64,000 nucleotides of DNA, taken from assembly GCA_030077755.1 (NCBI GenBank), contig JAQJZZ010000015.1:496001-560000 (forward strand). The letters run 5' to 3'. Position 1 is the first letter of the stretch, and every line of letters starts with the position of its first letter. The position numbers and the translations under genes were made by a program. The DNA comes from Filosporella fistucella. Its lineage: Eukaryota > Ascomycota > Leotiomycetes > Helotiales. The notes under the pieces were generated by a model. The model saw only the letters and a list, made by a program, of their open reading frames with translations, ran no database searches and had not been told where the DNA came from. Of the stretch, positions 25,976 to 36,160 are shown one piece after another.

Positions 25976-27938
25976 CAAAGTAGCTTCCCCATGGAGCCGT
26001 TGATTTTATCTTTTGCTTATTCAACACGTTCTGCTATTGCCTGAAAGTTTTCCATCTTCGGATTTTGGTCTTGTCGATCATGAAAACAATCCATATCCTG
26101 GCATTGTGAGGTTTCAAAGAAGTCGCTTGCTCATGCGCCTGTTTGAAATGAAACACAAACAAATCTCGTATGATTCAAATATATTCTTCTTGTTGTTGTT
26201 TCCTCCGTTATTGTAGAAGTTAAACCGTGTGCTACAAAACTAAAATATAACCTCAACCACAATCAGATAAATGGATGCTATTTGTTACCCATGTCACAAG
26301 TATTATTTTAAATGATTCAATCTATGATGCGTTGCAGGCACAGAAATGAATAAACCTTTGTGTAATGGAAATGTATCCAGTAATACGAAAAGGGAAGGAG
26401 CCTCATTCTGAGCTCTGCTCTTATACTTTTGTCAGCGAATCACTTGATTCTCTGTATTAAGACAACCAAAAGAAGCCACTCCATGCAATATCTTGTCAAA
26501 GGTCTCACCCACATTTAGATTTTCTGTTTTAGTTGGGTTTTAAAAACGCCAAGTCAGAAAACAGAGCTACATCAACACAATCTACAACTAATACGCTGCT
26601 CTATTTAAAAAGATAGGAGACTCAAATTATGATGATGGGAATTCAAAATGTGTGTGTACATCCCGTTTTTAAGAGTTCCGAGTTGATGAAGATAATAAAG
26701 TGATAATTCAGGGCTGAAATGCGTACCACGATGACTTCAGAGTCAAGAATTCTAGGTTCCAGTGCTTGCACAAGCAACTAAACAGGCACCGAAAGCGAAA
26801 CAGATGACATAAGCACCCATTCAGCTAGAATACATGAAACCCGATCAAGAAATCACACGAACGGAGATACGACGGAATATCTCCCCGAAGAGTTTCAAGG
26901 CACTACTACACCTTCTCTTACGATCCTACCAAGTCAACCAAAGAAGAGGATAAAGACACATACTACATCCCCACCAAAATCACGAACTTTGAAACAAGAG
27001 AGGAAATATGGGAATGGTTGAAAAAAAGCGATTTGAGCGAAAAGACAACATTGCAATTATTAGATGAATGTTTCCTCTTTATGCCTCTCCCCTAGAAATC
27101 TGCCGACTCAGTCTTCCCTGTCCTTCGAGAGGCCAAGATCCTATGTAAAATGACTGATTGGGAGTCATAACAACACGAAGATGAGAGGAGGATTATTAGG
27201 GTTGCTAGATTTTAGGTAGTTGTGTAATCCAGTGCGTTAGAGCTTGACTGGATATCATGGAGAATTTTTTGGCGAGGGAAATTGTGCATACAATTGATCA
27301 GGTAATAATGTGTTATGTGTGGCATCTCAGCACGTATTCGCTGGAATGAAATCAGAGCAGTGATTGCGTAAAAAAATGTTGCATTCCAAGTAGCAGTTCT
27401 AGATATATAGACAATGTTATATGTCTTGAGATCTCATTATCGACTACATTTAGAGCAGCCAGGCGGCGATGGGAACTCAGCTGAAATTCTCAATCCCAAA
27501 AGCTGCTGGCAGGTCGTAGAAAGAAAAATCGAGCCTAGTCAGGTATCAAGATCCATGTCCAAGGCGAGAAAAAGGTGTCCAATGATCAATCAGCTTTGTA
27601 GTCGCAATGAAGACTTTTGTAGCGCCTGAAAAATCTTTGTCCGTCAGCATTCAGGGGCTCGCTTACTCCACAGCATACCATCTAGGAAGGCTGGAATAAT
27701 ACCTCAATTTAAAACAATAAAACAATATCTATGTTTTCATCGTTGCTAAAAATCTCAAATGTAGGTTGTTCATAGATTCTGGCAAAACAAACATCAAGGT
27801 TTGGATTCAAAATGTAACTTCTCTCCCAAATTTCCGAGGTAATATTTTTGTCACAAATCCAGACTCGCCTGCACAAGCTACCCCTTGCACTAGAGCATAT
27901 ACATATTGAAATCTTAGACACCTGGTCCCTGTGTAGCT
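25845..27938. other. Intergenic region
   Basis: About 2.1 kb with no supported gene. A 30-nt T tract lies at 25946-25975, shortly after the preceding gene. Small frames here have no recognisable domain. Confidence 0.5.
25946..25975. repeat. Homopolymer T tract (30 nt)
   Basis: Thirty consecutive T about 100 bp after the stop codon of the membrane-protein gene. It probably lies in the 3' UTR or just beyond, and its length may be unreliable in the assembly. Confidence 0.9.
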
Positions 27939-28775
27939 ATGGAAAATCTTCCCAGTTATCCCATGCCAGGGGACTTACCAGGCGAGCCAAAGAAAGGCTC
28001 TCTTGCTAAGCTGAAGCGACAGCTGACTAGCAAGTTTAAGGAAAAAACGGCTCCAACTTTCAACAGAGACACTCTCTGGAGGATGATGGTAGCTGATGGC
28101 AGAAAGACTGAGGCCGAGGTTACGAGAGACCTGAACGCATTATTTCCTGGCCAGATAGTCCAGCCTAAAGAGTACCCTCCACAGACGCGGAGGGATCTCT
28201 TCTTGGAGCTGCTTCAGGATGGGAAAATGACGGAAACAGAGATTCTAGCTGCCGTCGAGCAGGTCCATGGACCTGACAATCCTAAAAATCAGTTCATGAG
28301 TGTGAACCGAAGGGAGCTTCTGGTCATCCTTGCAGGTATTAGGACCTCATCTCTCTCAAGGCTCAAGCTAGGTATTCAAGATCTCACTCACTTCCTTGAT
28401 CGTGCGACTGGTCCTGTACTTGATGCCTAAGTAACAAGACGTATAAATACGCGAGAAGAGGAGTGGAGATGCAAAGTGGCGGAGGGAACATGGTCGGAGT
28501 CTAGGGTAACGGGCTGGCTCAATCACAGATACGGACCCCTTGAGGCTCAGTTCAACCAGAACCCTTCTCCTCTTAATGCGGAGGATGATCAATACCCTCC
28601 TACATCTAATGTTCTCATTGACCTTCGGACCTCACAAAGAGTCACTGACGTATCGTCGCAGTCATCTCCTGCTATTTCATTGGCTGCTAATGCATTTCAC
28701 GGGGATGATTCAGGTTATCACCCGGGTCACCAGACCGAGGATGAGATCGAGGATATCAATAGCGATGCCTATTGA
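27939..28775 (+). CDS. Hypothetical protein with three helical modules (member of local module family)
   Basis: Exons 27939-28335 and 28459-28775 encode 237 residues. The intron rejoins two frames: GCA G then AG GAG TGG gives LAEEEWRCKVAEGTW without a stop. A basic amphipathic segment (SLAKLKRQLTSKFKEK) lies near residue 21. Three similar helical units follow at residues 55-72 (GRKTEAEVTRDLNALFPGQI), 96-114 (KMTETEILAAVEQVHGPDN) and 142-161 (GTWSESRVTGWLNHRYGPLE), spaced about 45 residues. Each is preceded by a short hydrophobic helix (DTLWRMMVADG, DLFLELLQDG). The C-terminus is acidic and probably disordered. I recognise no known domain. The same unit occurs in the proteins at 31154-33079 and 41109-42104. 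Confidence 0.7.
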
Positions 28776-29139
28776 TTTTATTCTATTGCATTTAAGTTCA
28801 GGAGTTCGCTTGCCCGAGTGGTTTTTGGATATAATAATGAGAATTTTAAATTCTGGAACCTAAGTTATATCTTTGTTTTAGACACTCGTGATATACGTAT
28901 GAAGGTGACAAAACTTCGAATTTGATTCTGAGTTGAGAAGCTTGAAGTGATTGAACGATCCTTTGTTCTCGATACCTAAACACAGCCTCCACTCCTGCTC
29001 GTAAAACAGCTTTGTTGATGCGAGTCCAAACAAATCGCTTCTTTGTTTGTCAATTCAGGCAACGAGTGCTCCCAAATTCAGAAACCCGTCCATTCTCGAA
29101 TTATGATGATTTTGACGTTAGGAGCCGTCTACTAGAGTT
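28776..29139. other. Convergent intergenic region
   Basis: 3' ends of a plus-strand gene and a minus-strand pseudogene face each other. Nothing else is seen. Confidence 0.5.
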
Positions 29140-30924
29140 TCAATTTCGAGGTGCCCGTCCATTGTAATCAATTCCAGCACTTGCTGTATAATTTGCAAAA
29201 CAGTCATAGTCAAAGGCGATCTCTGCAATGCGGTCTTGAAGCACCGAAGGTACCGTGTCAAGTGAACAGAGACCACTGGGATCTTCAGGACAGCCGCTGT
29301 ACGATTCAACGATCGGAACCACAGGATCATTCCTAATATGTATCAGTCTTGAATACCCTGTATGATGACAATATGCTGAGGATTTGGGAATGTACTGACA
29401 CGATAAATCGTATTTGTTGTGTGGGAGTGTAGGTAGGACATTCTAAAACCTGGGTCGTGAAGTGAGAGGCAAATGGGACTTGCTTGCTTGCTACAAACAC
29501 GTTGCTTCGCTCGTTTCCAGTTGGACTTAGAGGAGGACCCATGAACAATGCAGTCAGCTTGAATGCAGTCAATGTGTCCAGAACAACGACTTCATGAGTA
29601 GCGTTGGCATAGATGGATTGATTCAGAGGAAAGTACTTCGTAGTGTTGTCGAAAGTTAGGTTGAGAGCCGAGGAAGCTGTTGGGAAAGAATGGGTGAGGC
29701 GAGCAACCCATTCTTGTAGGTATCCCTTCCCCTGAGCTGCTGATACGGGAGACCCTAGACCATTATTGTAGTAAAATGACTAGAATGATGTCAGTAACTA
29801 CGCCTCTCGATCGCCAGTGAAGGGGTTTGAAACAATTCGAATAAGAAGATGTATGAAGTTCAACAATAGTGATAATAAAGACTCCCTAGGTCATAATAAT
29901 ATTCATATGCGAGGAAGTCCTCTTCACTGAAAATTTCACAGAATGAGGAATAACCCAAAGCCACAGTTTCGTAAGAGCAAAGCTGGAGCATAGCAATAGC
30001 ATCAGCTGCTGTAAAATTCACTCCACTAATCTACACCACTTCAATCAGTAACTGTTCAATAAATTGAGATCACGTAAAAGATACATACCTGGGATTAGAG
30101 ACGAACTATTATGGAGTTGAAGGCATTATTTGCATACCTCGTTGCAGCGGTGGATCCAATACTACCACGGCTGGCGATGTTTGAATCGTTGCAAATCTCA
30201 TACGGAGCCCCTGAGTTGTTCAAACCAGGAGTCTCGACAAGAATCTCAATGTTGACTTGATTTTGATATTCTGGGACACCAAAGAAGCCAGCAGCAAAAT
30301 TTACTGCTGTCTTGACCTTGCGATCTTGAGATTGGGTTCGGAAAACTGGGATAGTTCCTGTCTCTGTGAAATTGTTCAATAATCTACCGTACAGCTGACA
30401 TACGTAACTCCGAGATTGAAAAGTTGGCTGCGGCCGAAAGGAGTGAGTAGTTCAGCTCCAAGCTTGTAAGTCCATTCTGATAAGAAACTGAGCTCGCCCG
30501 TGGTGTTGAAACCACCATCTTGAGTAGCGTTGGCGAGCTTGGCGGCAAAAGTAGACGCCGCAGCACCAGTTGTTGGATATCTAGCACCATGGCGATACAG
30601 AAGTGGCATTTGAACAATGTTACAGCCATCCGGGATAAGTGGGTTGGCATCCGGCAATCCATAGTCCGCTGAAGATACAGAGTACCATGGAGAGAGATTC
30701 CCCCAGTATTTTGCAATATCAAATTTCTGGTCAAAGTCACCGTTGCCATGCGGTTGTGCTGCTATCAAAGGGAATTGGTTTGCTGGGCCATTATTATATG
30801 GGTATATTGGTGCAGTCTGCACTGCAGCTGGTTCAACTCCTGTGGGTGTAGGTCCTGGAAATCCTACGACGGACTCCGGAGGGAACAGTATTGAATTGGC
30901 TGATGCTAACGAACTATCAATCTC
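29140..30924 (-). pseudogene. Histidine acid phosphatase (phytase-like), degenerate
   Basis: The protein is a clear branch-2 histidine phosphatase: MPLLYRHGARYPTTG carries the RHGxRxP nucleophile motif and THEVVVLD the C-terminal acid region. The C-terminal exon (NDPVVPIVESYSGCPEDPSG to RAPRN, stop 29140-29142) is intact. Several lesions are visible. No Met or signal peptide precedes LASANSILFPPESVVG; the frame opens after TAA at 30925-30927, and only 230 bp separate it from the next gene. One base is missing between GV (about 30406) and YGRLLNNFTETG (30389). TAA at 30095-30097 interrupts SIIVRL-SQISGVNF. The donor of the expected intron 29780-29887 reads GGGAGT instead of GTGAGT. Normal introns remain at 30031-30088 and 29333-29399. 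Active relatives are secreted and release phosphate from organic esters. Confidence 0.82.
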
Positions 30925-31153
30925 TTACAGCTGACAGTTGCCTCAATCTGACTGACTCTCTGTTGTTATTCTAAAACTTCCAGAAGCCATTCCTTTCCGC
31001 TTGGTAAAAGGGCAATATATCTTCACGCATTTAACTTATCAGATCAGTCAACATTGAGAAATAGACTGGCAAGTTTATTTTGATTTTACATTTCTAAAGT
31101 CTAGGCCTCAAGCTCAAACCCACCAACAAATTCTCAATCAATTGGGCCCGTAT

Positions 31154-33079
31154 TCAAGTAGACCTGAGATCAACCGGGTCTTCTGCATCATAGAGGTCAA
31201 TCAGATCTTCTGAATCGTGATCGTGTCCACTATTGCGATTGTTGGAATCTCTACTTGACTCCCCTTCGCCACTAATATGACTGTCAAAATTATGCAGATC
31301 ATGTTCTGGCGTGAAGCCAGCAGCAAGGATTTTTGTTTCAATATCCTCATCGCTAAACTTACGTGCATCACTGTCGTAGATGGACTTAGTAGCAATACCC
31401 ATTTGTGTATTGCCTTCGACATCAAACTTGTGTAGATCGTGCTCGTGCGTAAAGGCGGCAGCGAGGATTTTCTCCTGTATATCATCGTCGTCAAACTCAT
31501 CCACATCACGTTCGTAGGTAAAGCGAGCAGCTTGTCTCTTCTCATCAGTTGTAAGACCTTCTTCGACTTCCACGCCATGGAGAGGGGAATCTTCTGAAAA
31601 AGACTTGTGAATACCCTTCATTTCCGGTTTGTCTTGTGTTATCTGAAGATTGTCAAACCCCTCTTTCGACAGTCGATTGAGAAGTTCCGAAAGTTGACGA
31701 CTAACTTCTTCCTGCTCTATCTCCTCCTGTTGTACATGAGGTACATATGGGGGACCTTTCGATCTTCCGGATGACTGTCCAGTTTCCACAATCCCGTACC
31801 TGAGTTGTGGTATAGAAGGTGGCAGCATCCCAGTGCGTGGCACAACAAAATCTATGTCGAGCTCGAGTTGAATCCCGTCAGGATTAACGTACTCAGTTCT
31901 TGTGTCGATTGGGATTTCGTATTCACACTTTCCCTCGTATTTCAGGCGATTTAATGGTGGGGCAAAACGGAGTTTAAGACGTGGAATTTCCACACGCCTC
32001 ATTTTTGCACCCGGGGGTATAACCATCACATCTTTCATAGCGAAACAGAGGGAGTCGTCGTGCTTGCCTGCCTCAAGGCCCCCCACTCTTACTGCATAGG
32101 CTGAGCCATATTTGCTCGAATATAAGTCATCCAAGATTTGTTCAATCCGAGCAGGCGAGTAAGCTGGGAATGTATCGAATAAGATCATTTTCGCATCTTC
32201 ATATATTAAATGCTGCGACCACCCTAGAATAAGTGGTTCAGAACTTGAGACTACTTGCGGTGAACTTCTGTACAGATAATTAGTGAGCAATAACATACCT
32301 TTCACCGGGTAGAAATAGTTCTCTCTTAAGAGATGGAACACTTCATCCCATGTGGTCAACGTATTGGTTTCAGCCTTGGAAAGCATTGCCATAATAAGCT
32401 TGCGACAGAAGTGATCCGTGAAGCTCAGTGTCTCAAGCTCACGCATGATATGTCGGAGTTTCAACTTGGGCTCGGTATCCTTGGATTGTGGCTCCTCCAG
32501 CTGCAGAGACTCGTTAATCTTCTTCTTCACTTGTTCATTCCTCTGCTTCTTCGACTCTCTTCCTCCGAGAAATTCGACGGAAAAAGCCATAGGCTGTCCC
32601 TCTCGGTTCTTGCCCTTAGGCTTTTGCAGTCGCGAAATGGATAGGATGGATCCATTACTCGCATTCATAGGCTGCCCATTGCATTTTTCACCCATGTGAT
32701 TTAGAACTTGCAAATTGGTCGGGACAGAATCATTACCCTTTTCCTTCTTGCTAAGTCTTCGTCGTATCTGTGATGATTCCTCTCTCATATGAGGGCCATG
32801 CACCGTCGGCTTTGCTGGCAACAGCGGAAGAGGCTTGTCTCTGGAATTTTCATCCACAAATTCGGCTGTCGCACCCCACAGGGGATCTCGAGGATCAGAT
32901 ACTTTCTTCTGAAGAAGAGTTCTCAGACTTTTGCTTGAAAAGTCTCTGTTAGCTCTGATGTGTTCTCGATGCGCTGGTCCATTCGGAAATGCATCTGAAG
33001 GTTTTTGGATAATTTCCACTTGTTTTTTCTTACCCCCCTTGTCGCTTGAAGTAAACCATCGCTTGATTCTGCTGAACAT
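31154..33079 (-). CDS. Hypothetical 641-residue protein with helical module and C-terminal repeats
   Basis: A single open frame from ATG 33077-33079. The N-terminus is basic and amphipathic (FSRIKRWFTSSDKGGKKK), like the N-terminal part of the protein at 41109-42104 (LSRMASWFTKNEK). Residues 210-330 look folded and contain YSPARIEQILDDLYSSKYG, matching the module shared by three proteins in this window. Residues 345-430 (VMVIPPGAKMRRVEIPRLKL, CEYEIPIDTRTEYVN) look like beta structure. Residues 518-599 hold about four diverged units of roughly 23 residues around DIQEKILAAAFTHEHDLHKFD. The C-terminus is acidic. No known domain is recognised. It lies 230 bp from the phosphatase pseudogene on the same strand. 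Confidence 0.7.
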   Translation of the reverse strand: MFSRIKRWFTSSDKGGKKKQVEIIQKPSDAFPNGPAHREHIRANRDFSSKSLRTLLQKKVSDPRDPLWGATAEFVDENSRDKPLPLLPAKPTVHGPHMREESSQIRRRLSKKEKGNDSVPTNLQVLNHMGEKCNGQPMNASNGSILSISRLQKPKGKNREGQPMAFSVEFLGGRESKKQRNEQVKKKINESLQLEEPQSKDTEPKLKLRHIMRELETLSFTDHFCRKLIMAMLSKAETNTLTTWDEVFHLLRENYFYPVKGMLLLTNYLYRSSPQVVSSSEPLILGWSQHLIYEDAKMILFDTFPAYSPARIEQILDDLYSSKYGSAYAVRVGGLEAGKHDDSLCFAMKDVMVIPPGAKMRRVEIPRLKLRFAPPLNRLKYEGKCEYEIPIDTRTEYVNPDGIQLELDIDFVVPRTGMLPPSIPQLRYGIVETGQSSGRSKGPPYVPHVQQEEIEQEEVSRQLSELLNRLSKEGFDNLQITQDKPEMKGIHKSFSEDSPLHGVEVEEGLTTDEKRQAARFTYERDVDEFDDDDIQEKILAAAFTHEHDLHKFDVEGNTQMGIATKSIYDSDARKFSDEDIETKILAAGFTPEHDLHNFDSHISGEGESSRDSNNRNSGHDHDSEDLIDLYDAEDPVDLRST

Positions 33080-33490
33080 CGTGCTGGGCTGCTAACGTGT
33101 AGTCTTGTTCGTGTAGTATTCCAGATCTCTGAAATCTGCAGCTTGTATGATTGGTGGATAATTTATTGAAGGGGTAGTAGTGGAAAATAAAGAACAAATC
33201 CCAAAATCGGACGGCAGACATTTTAAAGGATTTGAGCAGTAATTGTATTTCTGTTACATGGCCAGTAAACAGAAATACCCTGACCCTAACACTTTGATGA
33301 ACCTAGAAACATGAACCTAGCCAAATTCTTTAGTGTGAAAAGGTTGCGCCTCACAATGGGATTGTCTATACTGTTCCAAGAACAAGAAGTAAGAGTGACA
33401 AAGAAGAATCCCGATATTCTCTCTAATCCTTTTTCAAGCTTTCACATGGATGATCTGTTTACGTTGAGTATGCAGCAGTTACTTCGACCT
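33080..33490. other. Intergenic region
   Basis: 411 bp between co-directional minus-strand genes. No feature is seen. Confidence 0.5.
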
Positions 33491-35246
33491 TCATACCCCG
33501 CCCGAATCCTTCTCGCCCCCTTCCCTTCCCTCTGCAAGTCTAATGTCTTTCCCAACCTCCCTTAATATCCCTCTATAATTCCCTACCTCGTTCTCATTTC
33601 TCTTTCTAATTCTAAAACTAACTTGTCTAAACTCCACAAACCATACATAAACCCAGTAGAGACTGGCCACTGATTGACACAGGAACCCAATCCATATTAA
33701 CGCAATAAATATTCCTCCCACCGAGGCATAAGCACCTACTGCGCTTCCAAATTCATTTGTTAAATAAGCCAGAAGTACGCTGATCGTAGTAGAGAGTGTT
33801 GCATTGATGCTCCGGATCAAAATCCCGATACTAGCAAGTGACAGGTTGGCGTAGAGAATAATTCTATTTGACGGGAAGAAAATTCCTAGGAACGAGAGGA
33901 TAATTGAGAGGCCTGAGTTGATTAGAGAAATGACGATGAAAGCGATAAGCAATTTTTCAACGCCATCGACTACGGGTGCAAGGCTTGACACTGCGGACGT
34001 GAGCTGGCCGAGGGCTGGAGAAGAGATGTTTGTCCCGGCTACTTTGAAAGAGCTAGGAATCATGCTGCTGATGTTGCTGATGCCTAATAAGAATTAATTA
34101 AGATATATAAGTTAATTCAAGTTTCAGCTTACTATCTGTCGTAGAGGAAAAGGAAGAGCAGTCTGAGATACTTGATGATGAGTTGCCCTTGCATGTACCC
34201 ATAACGTACAAGCTATAGTAGTCCTGCACACCTGCACTGTCTATGACATCTGATATTAATCCTTGTACAGCCCTATTGAGTGCTTCATCCACAATCTGAA
34301 GTACGCCAGATGATTCCAGCCCTTGTATTACCGGTGATAAGAAAGTAGTAAGTCCGCCTTCTATAAGTTTGCCTAGGGCATCCAGAAATCCTGTTGTAGT
34401 GGTAGATCCAGTACCTGGGTTTAGACTAGTTGGCAGAGGGAGATTGGATAGTGTTGGTAGCGGGAACGCTGATGCGAGGGCGCTGCCACCTGAAGCCAGC
34501 AAGCTGGCATCGGCAGAAGCACGGGAGGCTATAAAAGACGTGACTGACGGGAGGAGTCCAAATGGATCTAGAGGGTTGAAAGCATCTCTATGTTGGATAA
34601 GCGGTGCAGTTGTTGATGAAGCTGCACTTTTGGTGATAGGTGTTGTGCTTGAAGTCTGCCTTCGTCCCAGACCTCCTGAAGTTGTCGATGACCCTGCAGA
34701 TGTGACAGCTGTCGATGCATTGCTCGCAGCGATTTTGATGATTCCAGTGCCCAAATTTGAAGTGTTGAACTGCATATGAAATTATCAGCATTTGTTCTTA
34801 CTATCGATTGGTCTCGAGAGAGGGAGGCAAAGGCGCGGACTTACAGAGACAATGTTGACATCTGTAAAGCGTCCTTCGGTTGAACCAGACAAGACAAGAA
34901 CAATAGAAATTGCGAAGGCGGCTGCAGAAAGTAGAAATGGGATTACAGCTGTCATTCTGAAGCGCTGTTTCCTGGGCGGCTGTATAATTATGCTCGTCCT
35001 CACTTTCCTACCTCCTTGGCTACCTCTTGCAACCTCGCTCTCCGTAGACATCACTCGAGGATATTCCGCTGCGACAACTGAATGTATAGCTGGTGGTCTA
35101 GGCAACTCTTTGCTTTGTGACCCTGCAGTTGTATTCTCTGCAAGACCTCTGGAAGACTGGTGTGCTACGTTTGCTGATTTCGTGACTGATTCCGAGTGAT
35201 CACTCGATTTCACACCGGATCTCTGAGATAGACGCTTCGATTGCAT
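33491..35246 (-). CDS. SUR7/PalI-like four-helix plasma-membrane protein
   Basis: Exons 34845-35246, 34133-34769 and 33491-34083 encode 543 residues. A basic cytosolic N-terminus (RKVRTSIIIQPPRKQRFRM) precedes the first membrane helix (TAVIPFLLSAAAFAISIVLV). A long extracellular Ser/Thr/Gly-rich loop follows, with SLYVMGTCKGN...DCSSF, the paired-cysteine GxC motif of the SUR7/PalI claudin-like family. Three more helices then follow (LLIAFIVISLINSGLSIILS, IILYANLSLASIGILI, GGIFIALIWIGFLCQSVASL) and a basic tail. Members organise eisosomes (SUR7) or sense ambient pH (PalI/Rim9). The loop is much longer than in yeast SUR7. Which branch this belongs to is not settled. Confidence 0.8.
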
Positions 35247-36160
35247 CGTCTACAAGTTCAAGAAGTAATTCTAAAAAGCGAAACAAATTTAATTCAATAT
35301 GCTCAGGAGAAATAGCGACTGATCATCGCTGTTAATTAAGAGGAATGTAAAAAATCACGTTCAGTTCGACCTGCAAGCCCTGGCAATAATTCTTTCGAGG
35401 AGTCGCAAGGCCAAGCTGTCAAAGTCCTGCTCCCGTTGTCACGTATCAAAGCTTTGGCAGCAACCACACTTACGACTGACTCGTCGCAAGAATATATAGC
35501 GGAGATCGTTTAATCGTCAATTTTCGCCTGCACTGTGAAACTGACATTGGGGCTTATCCGCTTTCTTTGGATGGTCGCTTGTCAACATGAGACGTTCGAA
35601 GTACATTTCTTTTTGGCGATGCGAGGGGACGGCTCTAATCTTTCAATAGCGTATTCGGGAATGTTTCAGATGACACATTGACACTTGAGGGTTTGTGAGG
35701 GGTCTAAGAAGTTCGCCCTATTTAGTTAGGTGTTGCGTTGCGATGCCAGTTTTGACTTTTGGAGGCTCAGTCGCCATGTGAGAGTAACAGCATAATTTCA
35801 ACCTAAGCTTAGTAGCTTGCTTGTGTATCGATTAAGAATAGTAATTTTAGACTGCAGTAGTCAACAAACGAACCTTCAGTGCTCACTTTCCCCTGTCAGT
35901 ACCTTTTGTTCGCAACTGCAAATGGAATCACATAATCAGTCATTTTAGTGTGTCACGTGAGAAGGGAACATGAGATGGAGCTGGAGAAACTACAGAAGGA
36001 AGAAGATAAAGCATTTCATTGGATGTGAGATCCATTCGAAGAACAAGAGACACTTTTCTAATTATCTAAAGATGGCGAGATGCAGGCCGCTTCAAGCCAT
36101 CGAGTGCCCGTGCCCAATAGCTCTGACACCGATACCAAGGCGGTCCACGTTTTGTCAGAC
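35247..36160. other. Intergenic region
   Basis: About 0.9 kb of promoter for the SUR7-like gene and 3' flank of the POT transporter. No gene is supported. Confidence 0.5.

Noticed and set aside
30390..30406. A GTATGTCAG intron to explain the phosphatase frameshift
   Set aside because: Nine bases cannot be a spliceosomal intron; a one-base deletion is simpler.
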